Source of the DNA: Vibrio gelatinilyticus
GTDB lineage: Bacteria; Pseudomonadota; Gammaproteobacteria; Enterobacterales; Vibrionaceae
DNA length: 64,000 nucleotides
Assembly (NCBI RefSeq): GCF_022836845.1
Contig: NZ_JAJNNZ010000006.1
Coordinates: forward strand, 150,015 to 214,014
Direction of reading: 5' to 3'
A program made the position numbers and the translations under genes. Below the pieces are notes generated by a model, which saw nothing but the letters and a program-made list of their open reading frames with translations, was not told where the DNA came from and ran no database searches. Of the stretch, positions 8,449-16,444 are shown piece by piece (position 1 is the first letter of the stretch; the number at the start of each line of letters is the position of its first letter).

Positions 8449-9411
8449 TCAATCCCATTCTTTTTTGTGTCTAAACTTCTGCTTTTGCTTATCAGAAGAG
8501 TCTAGTTTTCCGGCGTATTGCAATGGCATCGCCGGACTAGACCATCGACCAAAATCTTGAATTTCAATGATATTTTGTCCGCTTTTCGCTCTTTTCTTCA
8601 CTTGTCCGACTCGTCCCGACTGGCTTGAAAACTTGAGGTGTTCTGGAAGAGATAATAGGGCACTTGCCCGTCGCAAAATTCTATATATCGACGAATCATT
8701 AAGTTGACGTCCACTTAAGTTCCCGTGTCTATCAATCGAACAAAAGACGATATCGCCTTGTGCAGAACTCACCTCTAACCACTTTATCATTGCAATCGAA
8801 CCTTGTTCGCTCAATATATAAAGTTGATCACTGATCTCTATAGCCACTAAATTGGGCTCGATACGTAGGCTTGAGTGAGTGAGTTCTCTAAGTTCGTGTC
8901 TTTTTAGCGCACATTCATACATACAGAAATAGATGGCTAAATCACGAATATCTAAAGCCTCGTTACTTGTAAATAGGCGTTTGTTTAACTCATTTAAATG
9001 TTTGTCCGTAAAAGGGTTGGTTTCAACCGATTGGTGCTTTTCACTCGTTCTTAATTCAGAAAGGCTAAAGCCAACTTGCCTGTGGGATGTTGGATCTTTA
9101 AAACCAAGAAGGTAGTGAAACATGCCAATAGTGATGACATAACGTCTAATAGAAGAGTATTTACGAGATTTACTTTGTTTATCGATAAACCGACGAACTG
9201 CGGTAACTGATGCAGGAAGACTATTTACGTGCATCTCAACACAAAACTCATGAAAAAGTTGCCAATCCTTGCGAATTGCTAGCAGAGAACTGTGGGAATA
9301 TTTTCCTGACGTCATTTCGTTCAGCAGTTCAAGGTTTATTGGCCTTGTAAGCGCGGCGAGATATTTATCAATTAGTTCCTGATCTAGGATTTTTGGTATA
9401 TCTTTTTTCAT
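8449..9411 (-). CDS. Degenerate tyrosine recombinase (phage-integrase family)
   Basis: A SAM-like core-binding region (about residues 35-105) precedes a tyrosine-recombinase catalytic domain. Arg I is R171 (ALKRHELREL), Arg II is R267 in QSGRVG, the Trp is W290 (GRWSSPAM) and the nucleophile Tyr is Y299 (PLQYAG). The usual HxxR histidine is replaced by Gln264. The reading frame is otherwise intact at 320 residues. No attachment-site repeat or cargo was found beside it, so it looks like a domesticated or vestigial integrase, not an active element. The next gene on the opposite strand is a small Vibrio-type unknown protein. Confidence 0.75.
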   Translation of the reverse strand: MKKDIPKILDQELIDKYLAALTRPINLELLNEMTSGKYSHSSLLAIRKDWQLFHEFCVEMHVNSLPASVTAVRRFIDKQSKSRKYSSIRRYVITIGMFHYLLGFKDPTSHRQVGFSLSELRTSEKHQSVETNPFTDKHLNELNKRLFTSNEALDIRDLAIYFCMYECALKRHELRELTHSSLRIEPNLVAIEISDQLYILSEQGSIAMIKWLEVSSAQGDIVFCSIDRHGNLSGRQLNDSSIYRILRRASALLSLPEHLKFSSQSGRVGQVKKRAKSGQNIIEIQDFGRWSSPAMPLQYAGKLDSSDKQKQKFRHKKEWD

Positions 9412-9502
9412 TTTGATGCACTATAACTTAATTGATAGCTAGATTATAGCTGTTAACATACTACAATACAAAGACATAGCGCAGAACATAGAGAACGTCA
9501 GA

Positions 9503-9868
9503 ATGGCTTTAGCAAATTACAGAGGCTTTACTATAAAATCTGTTGGACAAAGCAATCAGATTTGGCAAGTCTCGATAAAGAAACGAGAGTTACAAGGTAC
9601 GCTTACCAGCGTAAAGAAGAGTATAGATTGGTGGTGTGATACGGCATCATTGATTGATCCTTCATCTTTAGACGTACAAAACGAAACGAAAACATCGGCA
9701 TCTAAAGAATCATTCCATGGTTATACACTTAGTAATGATACAGGCGAGATTAATGGTTGGTATTGTATGTTTAATGGTAAACTAATCAAAGGTGGTAAGC
9801 TTGCTATTCAAAGGCATATCGAAGCTTACTTAATCGCGAAACAAAAAGCAGAGCAATCAAGTAGATAG
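9503..9868 (+). CDS. Small conserved Vibrio-type protein (possibly DUF3319)
   Basis: A 121-residue soluble protein with no signal peptide or membrane segment. It seems to hold two copies of a short motif: YRGFTIKSVGQSNQIWQVSI (residues 6-25) and FHGYTLSNDTGEINGWYCMF (about 72-91), each starting with an aromatic-Gly-Tyr/Phe-Thr turn, which suggests an internal duplication. I think this matches the DUF3319 family, but that is from memory. It ends one base before the SUI1/YciH gene, so the two are very likely co-transcribed. Confidence 0.6.
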   Translation: MALANYRGFTIKSVGQSNQIWQVSIKKRELQGTLTSVKKSIDWWCDTASLIDPSSLDVQNETKTSASKESFHGYTLSNDTGEINGWYCMFNGKLIKGGKLAIQRHIEAYLIAKQKAEQSSR

Positions 9869-9869
9869 A

Positions 9870-10181
9870 ATGACTTTAGTATACTCAACAGAAACTGGAA
9901 GAATTAAACCAGAAGAAACAAAACCAGTTCGTCCAAAAGGTGATGGTGTAGTACGCATTATCAAGCAAACCAAAGGACGTAAAGGTAAAGGCGTTTCAAT
10001 TGTAACTGGCTTAGATCTTGATGATACCGCACTTAAGTTACTAGCAGCAGAACTTAAGAAAACCTGTGGATGTGGCGGTTCTGTTAAAGATGGCAACATT
10101 GAGATCCAGGGCGATGTACGCGATAAGCTTAAATTGACCCTTGAGAAAAAAGGCCACACTGTAAAATTATCCGGTGGTTAA
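9870..10181 (+). CDS. yciH: SUI1/eIF1-family translation factor YciH
   Basis: A 103-residue protein with the full SUI1 fold: the basic stretch IIKQTKGRKGKGVSIVTGL (about 30-48) and the loop KKTCGCGGSVKDGNIEIQGD (about 68-87) are diagnostic. In bacteria this protein binds the small ribosomal subunit and is proposed to influence initiation under stress. It starts immediately after the preceding small gene, which supports translational coupling. Confidence 0.9.
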   Translation: MTLVYSTETGRIKPEETKPVRPKGDGVVRIIKQTKGRKGKGVSIVTGLDLDDTALKLLAAELKKTCGCGGSVKDGNIEIQGDVRDKLKLTLEKKGHTVKLSGG

Positions 10182-10192
10182 TGATTGGGTGC

Positions 10193-10233
10193 TAATAACT
10201 AGCTGTAGCAAAATTTGCGGCTAGTTATTATTT
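10193..10233 (+). terminator. Hairpin terminator after yciH
   Basis: Arms TAATAACTAGC (10193-10203) and GCTAGTTATTA (10220-10230) are perfectly complementary, with a smaller GCAAA/TTTGC stem inside. A TTTAG tail follows. It is a likely end of the yciH transcript. Confidence 0.7.
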
Positions 10234-10515
10234 AGTGTTTAGAACAAAATTGGTTAGTCTTTCATAATAATTTCCAGATGGTAATCGAAAGATTAACAGA
10301 TTGATTATTATATACTTTATGGTAAATAAGGTTAAATTAAGTATTTTGAATATCACCGAAAGAAGAAATACACAGTAAGAAGAAATAGCGGCATAAGAGT
10401 GAAGTACCGGTTAATAGGCATATACGAACTTAGATCTCATTTAACATAATATACATAATGCGCATAGGGATTGTAAGAGCAATATAGTAATGTTTGGTTT
10501 GAGAAACTTTAAAAT
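10234..10515. other. Gene-free AT-rich stretch
   Basis: I see no ORF with a ribosome binding site, no RNA gene and no clear repeat here. It probably is flanking debris of the decayed insertion sequence that follows. Confidence 0.5.
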
Positions 10516-10553
10516 GTCCTCCTAAGCTTAAAACATTACTTAGCTTCGAGGAC
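10516..10553. repeat. Imperfect inverted repeat at the 5' edge of the IS remnant
   Basis: GTCCTCCTAAGCT (10516-10528) and AGCTTCGAGGAC (10542-10553) are inverted copies apart from one indel. It lies just before the transposase start and may be a remnant of the element's end or its promoter region. Confidence 0.45.
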
Positions 10554-10561
10554 CTAAACTG

Positions 10562-11240
10562 ATGTTAATTGCTATGAGTGATAACGAGATTAATCGATTC
10601 AAAGTCCCAACAGATGTGCGAGAAAAACGCTTACGACAAATCGACGCTGCTGATATTTTAAATATCTCTACTCGACATGTCAGACGCTTGCTAAATCAAC
10701 TTTTAACTTATGCTTGGCACTCATCTTGTGGTCGTCCAAGCAACCGCCGCTATGATAACTCTCGGAGGATCACAATCTGACTGTTTCTAAAGAAACGCTC
10801 CGTCAATGGATGATCGCTGACGGCCTTTAGACTCCTCACACCAAGCGAAAGCCTAGGGTCTATCAGCCTCACTTCGTCGTGATTGTCTCGGTGAACTCTT
10901 TCAAATCGATGGCTCACACCATGATTGGTTTGAAGGACGCAGTGACAAGTGCTGCCTACTGGTCTTCATCGATGATGCGACTGGTCGCTTGATGAACTTA
11001 AGATTCAGTAAAATCGAATCGGCGTTGGATTACATGTTGGCAATCCACGAATACCTTCATGAGCATAGTAATCTGGTTACTTTCTACAGCGATAAACACT
11101 CGACTTTTCATGTAAAACAAGAAAAACACAAATAAGTAGGTCAAACTCAGTACGGTCGAGTAATAAAAGAGCTTAGAATTTAGATTATCTGTACCAATAG
11201 TTCACAGGGTTCAGTTCGTCGAGAAAGTGTTCTATTTTAA
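10562..11240 (+). pseudogene. Broken ISNCY-type transposase (IS remnant)
   Basis: The first 60 codons give an intact helix-turn-helix start (INRFKVPTDVREKRLRQ, then ILNISTRHVRRLL and GRPSNRRY). A deletion and frameshift follow at about 10750. From about 10785 another frame continues with VSKETLRQWMIADG, a stop, then after a further frameshift LGELFQIDGSHHDWFEGR, LVFIDDATGRLMNLRF and FYSDKHSTFHV. After a stop at about 11133, GQTQYGRVIKEL, a stop, and IICTNSSQG are still readable up to about 11240. Order and wording match DDE transposases of the ISNCY group with the D and D of the DDE triad visible. At least three stops, two frameshifts and an internal deletion make it inactive. Confidence 0.85.
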
Positions 11241-11640
11241 TCGATTTTTTGCACATTTAAAGAATGGTTTGATTAAGGATAACAGTAGTAATTTAATTAG
11301 TTAAACAAACTGTTAGTATAGCCTAGCTGATTAACGGCATCATAAACAGTCAGATGTCACACTGTAACTTAAATCAATAATATAGCATCCACTTGTCGGG
11401 ACGCTACAAGTAGCTTTAGCGTTTGGCTTAGTTAGTATGGTTAGGATGTTTGCGGGTTATTTACGAGCACGGTAGCAAATTATTGTTAGCTACCAACGAT
11501 TAGTTATAGTGCATTAGTTTTACTTCTTCGTGTTCTACATGTAACTAGCGGAATGGCCATAGTTTTACCGCTCTATATGGTAAATACTCACTATCGCGTG
11601 AGGCCTTGTGTTAACGCCAGTATTTTTCACTACCCCGTTC
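11241..11640. other. Gene-free stretch after the IS remnant
   Basis: No ORF, RNA gene or repeat that I can support. Presumably decayed mobile DNA or intergenic spacer. Confidence 0.5.
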
Positions 11641-11643
11641 TGT

Positions 11644-11688
11644 TCCACTTAAGACTAGTGTAATAAAATTACACTAGTCTTAAGTGGA
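11644..11688. repeat. Near-hairpin palindrome with 21-bp perfect arms
   Basis: The left arm (11644-11664, beginning TCCACTTAAGACTAG) is the exact reverse complement of the right arm (11668-11688), with only AAA between them. It encloses no coding sequence. There is no T tract, so it is more than an ordinary terminator; it could be a relic of mobile-element ends or a cruciform/protein-binding site. Confidence 0.85.
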
Positions 11689-11737
11689 TTCTACCTCTCA
11701 GTCGATTATTCTGCTCTAAGTGACTGAAAGGTAGAAT
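11688..11737. repeat. Second inverted repeat, 16-bp arms with one mismatch
   Basis: ATTCTACCTCTCAGTC (11688-11703) pairs with GACTGAAAGGTAGAAT (11722-11737), one mismatch, 18-base spacer. It abuts the 21-bp palindrome directly. Confidence 0.75.
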
Positions 11738-11831
11738 AATTAACGTGTAGACATTGTTTGGTATGTGTTTTGATATGAAGGCAATGCACAATTGCGTATC
11801 TATTGTAATTTTGAATGGTTAATTGTCGGGC

Positions 11832-11857
11832 ACAAAAAAGAGCCCTAAAGGGCTCTT
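11832..11857 (-). terminator. Rho-independent terminator for yoaH
   Basis: Perfect stem AAGAGCCC/GGGCTCTT (11838-11845 with 11850-11857), loop TAAA. Read on the minus strand it ends in TTTTTT, which fits the transcript of the small yoaH gene. Confidence 0.85.
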
Positions 11858-11896
11858 AATAATGTTTATGCCAAATATTAGTTTTGGTTTGGCTTT

Positions 11897-12043
11897 TTAA
11901 TCAGTTTTTTGTTCAGCTCTAATTTTCTCGGCTACGATTTTAATGGCTTCAGCAGTGCTGATCCCTTGCTGCATTAGAACTTGAATTTGTTCAACTGCTT
12001 TTTGTTGCTCTTCATGAGACAACGTTGGTAAGTCGTTTAACAT
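11897..12043 (-). CDS. yoaH: YoaH/UPF0181 family small protein
   Basis: A 48-residue protein starting [20 protein letters not shown], with [20 protein letters not shown] behind it. This aligns well with E. coli YoaH as I remember it ([20 protein letters not shown] then GMSSGQAI). It has a GGG-rich ribosome binding site on the minus strand and its own terminator. Function is unknown. It lies 57 bp after the TraF-like gene on the same strand and could be the last gene of that transcript. Confidence 0.85.
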   Translation of the reverse strand: MLNDLPTLSHEEQQKAVEQIQVLMQQGISTAEAIKIVAEKIRAEQKTD

Positions 12044-12100
12044 GTGCCCTCCCCTAGATCACGGCGACTATAAAGCAAAATACAAATGATGCATAGTGTT

Positions 12101-13243
12101 TTAGTAAGACGCGGCAAGGTTTAAATAGGCGCCCATCGCGTTCTTCGATGTATAGCTCGCTGCAACGTGAATATCAAATAGATTTAGCGGACTTAAACCA
12201 ATACCGGCCGTTACCGTATCTTCTGTATCACGTGCCATGTTTCTAATATATCCAGCTCTTAGCTGAATCTGTCTAACAAGATCAACTTCTAAACCTGCTC
12301 TTAGTGCCTGTGTATCATCATCAAATGAAGAGAACTTTTCAGCTTTGTTTAGATCATAATCTACAGAGAATTGAAAGTAGTCTGCTACAAAGCCGGCACC
12401 AACGGTATACACAGGGTTCATTTTATATATGTCACCGTAATGAATATCTCGTCCACCTACATTAATGGTACCAGACGCTGTTTGTATTTCTCTGGCCATT
12501 AGATTCTTAGCAGAAAAGCCTACTCTCATCGGTCCGTGAAACCATAGAGCCCCCGCATCTAAGTTAAATGCGGTTTCGCCCAATGAACTCTCTTTAATGT
12601 TTTCGAGTTGAAATTCGTTAAGTGTGTTCACTGACGTAAAAGTATAAACTCTTTGAATTTTGGGAGAGATGCCAAAAGAAAAATGTTGCCCGAAAAGTGT
12701 TTGGTACTTAGCAAGTGACACACCAACTTCCGCAATGCCGACTGACATTGTTTTTACTCCGCTTCGAGTTACTCGTTCAGCGGTATTTGAACCTGTTGTA
12801 TCAATATCTGGCGCCGCAAAATTTTCCGTGTATGCCTGACCATAAATGGTAGCAGCGAGTAATCGATTTGGGATACCAAACGCAACCGCCGCACCTATAT
12901 CAATTTTAGCATCGGTCCCTTCTAGTCCATTTAGAGCAGAATCGACATCCTCAGGGCTACCACCATTGTTCATCAAGTTAACAACGTTATCGATCTTATC
13001 AAGCATCTGATACTCATCATTGTAGTTGAGTCCCAATGCTGGAATTATCATTCCAGCGTCGTCATTTCTACGATAGATTGCTGTAAGTGCGGGGTTATAA
13101 AATGGAGCCGTAAGATAAGAGCCAGACACCACACCAACACCTCCCATTCCCGCACCGCGCGCATCTACAGTATTAGTAGCTGCATTTGCAAAAGTAGAAG
13201 CAGTAATCGTGGCAATGGCGAAGAGTTTTAAATTTATTGTCAT
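12101..13243 (-). CDS. TraF-like outer-membrane barrel protein of the vxr operon
   Basis: A signal peptide (about residues 1-21, ending FANA) is followed by RGAGMGGVGVVSGSYLTAPFYNPALTA, the N-terminal pattern of FadL/PorV-like barrels and of the TraF_2 family often labelled conjugal transfer protein TraF. The remaining sequence alternates in the manner of beta strands and ends with an aromatic residue, ASY. No conjugation genes are nearby, so the TraF label is misleading. It follows the DUF2861 gene by 77 bp and probably is a distal gene of the vxrA-vxrB-vxrC operon, equivalent to vxrD or vxrE of V. cholerae, though I cannot say which. Confidence 0.75.
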   Translation of the reverse strand: MTINLKLFAIATITASTFANAATNTVDARGAGMGGVGVVSGSYLTAPFYNPALTAIYRRNDDAGMIIPALGLNYNDEYQMLDKIDNVVNLMNNGGSPEDVDSALNGLEGTDAKIDIGAAVAFGIPNRLLAATIYGQAYTENFAAPDIDTTGSNTAERVTRSGVKTMSVGIAEVGVSLAKYQTLFGQHFSFGISPKIQRVYTFTSVNTLNEFQLENIKESSLGETAFNLDAGALWFHGPMRVGFSAKNLMAREIQTASGTINVGGRDIHYGDIYKMNPVYTVGAGFVADYFQFSVDYDLNKAEKFSSFDDDTQALRAGLEVDLVRQIQLRAGYIRNMARDTEDTVTAGIGLSPLNLFDIHVAASYTSKNAMGAYLNLAASY

Positions 13244-13250
13244 TGTAGAG

Positions 13251-13285
13251 AAGCCGTTAATTCCTTTATAAAATATTAACGGCTT
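13251..13285 (-). promoter_or_regulatory. Hairpin just upstream of the TraF-like start codon
   Basis: AAGCCGTTAA (13251-13260) and TTAACGGCTT (13276-13285) are exact inverse complements with a 15-base loop. On the minus strand the stem ends seven bases before the TraF-like ATG, where the ribosome binding site should be. It may be an intercistronic attenuator or an RNA processing/translation-control element. Confidence 0.7.
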
Positions 13286-13320
13286 TTAGTTTGAAAACTT
13301 TAACTGATTTGTATAGAAAT

Positions 13321-14199
13321 TCATTCCTCTGGAGAAACATCTAACGTTTTACTAATTATTTGAGAACGGACAAAAAGAATCGGCCCTTGCCATCGACTTT
13401 GTTTTATCGATACAGCAATGACATAGCGGTCTGGTTCTATATCTTTTGCCTCGAGTTGACTTGGGTATTCTGATTCGTACTCTTTTCCCCACACTTGAGT
13501 GTATTTTCCATCGACATAATCGTACAAGGCAACTTCCAGTTTAGGCAAAGGACAGTAAGGGTTTAAAAGAGCATTTTTCTCAATACGCCACTTGTCCTTT
13601 GCTGCCCAGCGTACACTCTGCTTCAAGGCTTGGTCTGAAAAAATAAGCCATTGATTCCAAGACTCCCCGCTTTCAAGAGTCACTTGAATACTATATAAAC
13701 CGACTTCTAAAGGACCTGCTAGATTGTAACGAATTCCGTAACGAGAAAACTTATTGACAGCGTCTCCCTTAATGGTTTCATAACCTTCTGAATCATTTGA
13801 TATTTTTTTATCAACCCACTTTAACAGCTGGATTTGATTTATTTTGGATAACGAGTCTATATCGACCGATGTAGTGAATGTATCACGGCCTGGGCTTTGT
13901 GCAGATTGCTGGCTTATGGTCACGGACCGTAACCAAACTGGAAGGGGTTCACTCGACAATCCTTTACCACAATCGACTTCAAGGGATTGAAGAAATACTC
14001 TATTAATATGAGATTTTATACTTTTCGATTGTTTGTGTTGCCACACTTCAACTAGAGCGTTATACATTGCTTCTAGATCTTTATTCAACAAATATCGATG
14101 GACCTGGGTCAAAGGAGTATTTGTTTCAAACCAATCAGCGCCTTTAACTGAAGGCGCTAATAGTGTGAGTAATGCTAGGGCTGAGAAAAACTTTTTCAT
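13321..14199 (-). CDS. vxrC: DUF2861 family periplasmic protein VxrC
   Basis: A signal peptide (MKKFFSALALLTLLAPSVKG) precedes a 270-residue secreted domain without membrane segments. The position directly after the response regulator, with stop and start overlapping as TAATG, is the position of vxrC in Vibrio vxr operons, and I recall that product as a DUF2861 protein. Its biochemical role is not known; with the kinase's large periplasmic domain nearby it may take part in envelope sensing. The assignment rests mainly on gene order. Confidence 0.75.
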   Translation of the reverse strand: MKKFFSALALLTLLAPSVKGADWFETNTPLTQVHRYLLNKDLEAMYNALVEVWQHKQSKSIKSHINRVFLQSLEVDCGKGLSSEPLPVWLRSVTISQQSAQSPGRDTFTTSVDIDSLSKINQIQLLKWVDKKISNDSEGYETIKGDAVNKFSRYGIRYNLAGPLEVGLYSIQVTLESGESWNQWLIFSDQALKQSVRWAAKDKWRIEKNALLNPYCPLPKLEVALYDYVDGKYTQVWGKEYESEYPSQLEAKDIEPDRYVIAVSIKQSRWQGPILFVRSQIISKTLDVSPEE

Positions 14200-14858
14200 T
14201 AGCCCTTCATTTTATATCCAACACCACGAAGTGTTTCAATTTCTAAGCCTGGTAACTTCTGGCGTAGCTGAAGTACATGCGTATCGACCGTTCGAGTTGT
14301 AGGGAAATGGTTGTAACCCCAGACATGATCAAGTAGCTCGTCACGTGTGAATACACGACCAAGATTGCTCGCTAAAAACAGCAGCAAATCAAACTCGGTA
14401 CGAGTGAGCGTAATCATTTCGTCTTTGTAAATCACTTCACGTGTTGCTTTATCAATAACCAAATTTTGGGTTGATACTTTTGACGCGTCATCAGTTTCTG
14501 ACTCGGGTGCTCTAAGTTGCGCACGAATTCGTGCGAAAAGTTCAGCCTCTGCAAAAGGTTTGGTTAGGTAATCGCTCGCACCTGAGTCCAGCCCCCTTAC
14601 TTTATCTTTGACTGTAACGAGTGCAGTAAGCAAAATCACGGGTACATCTTTAATTGTTTTCCAGCCTGGTAGGTGTTCAACTGAATCACCATCGGGTAAT
14701 TGCCTATCGAGAATAACCAAGTCTGCTTCAGCCCAATGCTGCTCCACATCAGCGATCATTTCAGCGTGCAGGCAATTATAACCAGCTAACTCTAGACTAA
14801 CTAGAAGTCCGTCAGCTAGATTCTTGTCATCTTCAACAAGTAGCAGTGTCTGTTTCAC
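14199..14858 (-). CDS. vxrB: OmpR-family response regulator VxrB (WigR)
   Basis: Receiver domain with acidic pair D10/D11, phosphoacceptor D51 (VILDRQLPDGD) and K in LTKPF, followed by an OmpR/PhoB winged helix ending RTVDTHVLQLRQKL. I choose GTG 14858 because GGAG lies seven bases upstream and the receiver begins there (VKQTLLLVEDD); an upstream extension adds no domain. The gene starts 26 bp inside the 3' end of the kinase gene. In V. cholerae VxrB/WigR controls cell-wall repair, type VI secretion and biofilm genes; the regulon here is inferred from homology. Confidence 0.88.
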   Translation of the reverse strand: MKQTLLLVEDDKNLADGLLVSLELAGYNCLHAEMIADVEQHWAEADLVILDRQLPDGDSVEHLPGWKTIKDVPVILLTALVTVKDKVRGLDSGASDYLTKPFAEAELFARIRAQLRAPESETDDASKVSTQNLVIDKATREVIYKDEMITLTRTEFDLLLFLASNLGRVFTRDELLDHVWGYNHFPTTRTVDTHVLQLRQKLPGLEIETLRGVGYKMKG

Positions 14859-16287
14859 AAGGTATCTCCAAAATAAATGTTGTTGGTGGACCGATGAGGG
14901 ACATTTTCCCACCCATTCGTCCAACCATCGATTCGACAATCGTAAGGCCGAGTCCTAAGCCACTTTTACTTACGAACGGTTTTCGCAAAGTTCGCCAATC
15001 CCTTGTGGTTAGCTTCCCTTGGTCAATAACTTCAATACGAATGGATTTCTCTCGCGTTACGACATTAAGGGTCACTGGTGCCACGCCATATTTGATAGCA
15101 TTGCGGATTAGATTATCGATACATGTTCCTAACCAATATATATTGATTTTAGCCGCTATATCTTGGTTAATAGTCAAGTTAACGTCAGCATCGAACTCAT
15201 CTTCCGCTTTAAACCTTAACCATTCTTCTACTGAAGGAATCCATTCGGTGGCTAAAGGTCGACTATCAGATTGAAGATAGTCCTTACTTGCTTCTGCTAG
15301 TTGCCGTAATCGTCGGGTATCTTCGCACAAGCGTCTGAATTCATCATAAACCGATTCAGGTAAACGCTCAAATTCTCGGCGGAAACCTTCTACAGTTAGC
15401 GATAGGCTAGCGATAGGTGTTCTCAATTCATGAGTAAGAATTTGCAAAACCAGCATTCTACTTTTTAATTCTTGTCTTTTGGCATTCCATCGATAGATCA
15501 CCCAGCCAACTACTAATAAGATATTGGCGATGATCAAACTGATCATACTGACCCGCAGTAAATCAGAATGATCTTCAACTTCCCAGCATAAATTGCCTCG
15601 TTGAACAAAACAGGTGTTTGTTTCTGAGGACAATTTGAAACTCAACCCAGCCTTTTTAATGTTATCTTTCCATAGGCTTGGCTCAAATAAATAGTATTGA
15701 TTTCCACGTCTTAGCCACAACTCATTGTTTTCAATAAACATCGTTGATCCGCGGATAAGAGAAATCACTGTTTTTTCGTCCATGACTTGAAGACGACCAA
15801 GTAATGAAGTGGGCATATCAATTCGGCGTTCTTTTATGTGCATGTACTTATGCAGTTCGTCGGACATTTCCGGGTACTTTGCAATATACCGAGCCGCATA
15901 CGTTCCGCCTCCTGGATGGATCAAGCCGCTACGTGCAAACCATTTTTTAGAGAGTTTTCTTCCAGCACACATTGCTCGAGTAAAAACTAAAGGTTCAGTA
16001 ATCAATGGGCTTAAAGGTAATGTTCCACTGCAATTTTGAGCCAACTTATAAAGTAGTTGGATTTCCTTTAAAGGATACTTAGATGTTTGTGGCAACATTG
16101 AAAGAGGTGTCAGTAACTGGGTAGGGAAATCAGCCTGAATCACACGGATATCGTAAGAAGCTGTGGCCTTGTCAAAATCAAAAAGCCCCACAAAATTATC
16201 GATTCTTTCAGGTAGGGATTCAGCTCTTGCTCCGAGAGAAAGAAAGACAGTTGTCATTAATGCAAGAAATCTGAACGTTTTATTCAA
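14833..16287 (-). CDS. vxrA: Sensor histidine kinase VxrA (WigK), DUF3404 type
   Basis: Signal-like helix (KTFRFLALMTTVFLSLGARA), a periplasmic domain of about 230 residues of the DUF3404 type, a second membrane span (LIIANILLVVGWVIY), then a cytosolic kinase with H-box ILTHELRTPIASLSLT, N-box NLIRNAIKYG and G-box GLGLGLTIVESM. The phosphoacceptor is the His of THELRTP. The start is uncertain: TTG 16287 places the signal peptide at the N-terminus, but no strong ribosome binding site is visible; a GTG at 16359 would add 24 residues. It senses cell-wall damage by homology to VxrA/WigK. Confidence 0.85.
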   Translation of the reverse strand: MNKTFRFLALMTTVFLSLGARAESLPERIDNFVGLFDFDKATASYDIRVIQADFPTQLLTPLSMLPQTSKYPLKEIQLLYKLAQNCSGTLPLSPLITEPLVFTRAMCAGRKLSKKWFARSGLIHPGGGTYAARYIAKYPEMSDELHKYMHIKERRIDMPTSLLGRLQVMDEKTVISLIRGSTMFIENNELWLRRGNQYYLFEPSLWKDNIKKAGLSFKLSSETNTCFVQRGNLCWEVEDHSDLLRVSMISLIIANILLVVGWVIYRWNAKRQELKSRMLVLQILTHELRTPIASLSLTVEGFRREFERLPESVYDEFRRLCEDTRRLRQLAEASKDYLQSDSRPLATEWIPSVEEWLRFKAEDEFDADVNLTINQDIAAKINIYWLGTCIDNLIRNAIKYGVAPVTLNVVTREKSIRIEVIDQGKLTTRDWRTLRKPFVSKSGLGLGLTIVESMVGRMGGKMSLIGPPTTFILEIPCETDTATC

Positions 16288-16406
16288 AGTAGATAATCTA
16301 TATATTGAGAAGTCGGCCTGTTTATTGGCTATTATCGGCAACAATTCAAAACAGTGCACGTTAAATCTGTGTCAAACCTTCTTTTTGGCTTAGATTGAAG
16401 AAAAAA

Positions 16407-16426
16407 AAGCCAGCTAGCGCTGGCTT
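16407..16426 (-). terminator. Rho-independent terminator after pntB
   Basis: Perfect 8-bp stem AAGCCAGC/GCTGGCTT with loop TAGC. On the minus strand it is followed by TTTTTT, ending the pntAB transcript. Confidence 0.85.
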
Positions 16427-16444
16427 ATCTAAATTATTTAGATG

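Noticed and set aside
11241..11640. Possible integron attC or attachment site near the IS remnant
   Set aside because: No pair of core sites RYYYAAC/GTTRRRY in the right geometry was found, and the neighbouring recombinase is not an IntI.
12101..13243. Conjugation function suggested by the TraF name
   Set aside because: No conjugation genes are present; the protein is a signal-peptide-bearing barrel in a vxr operon.
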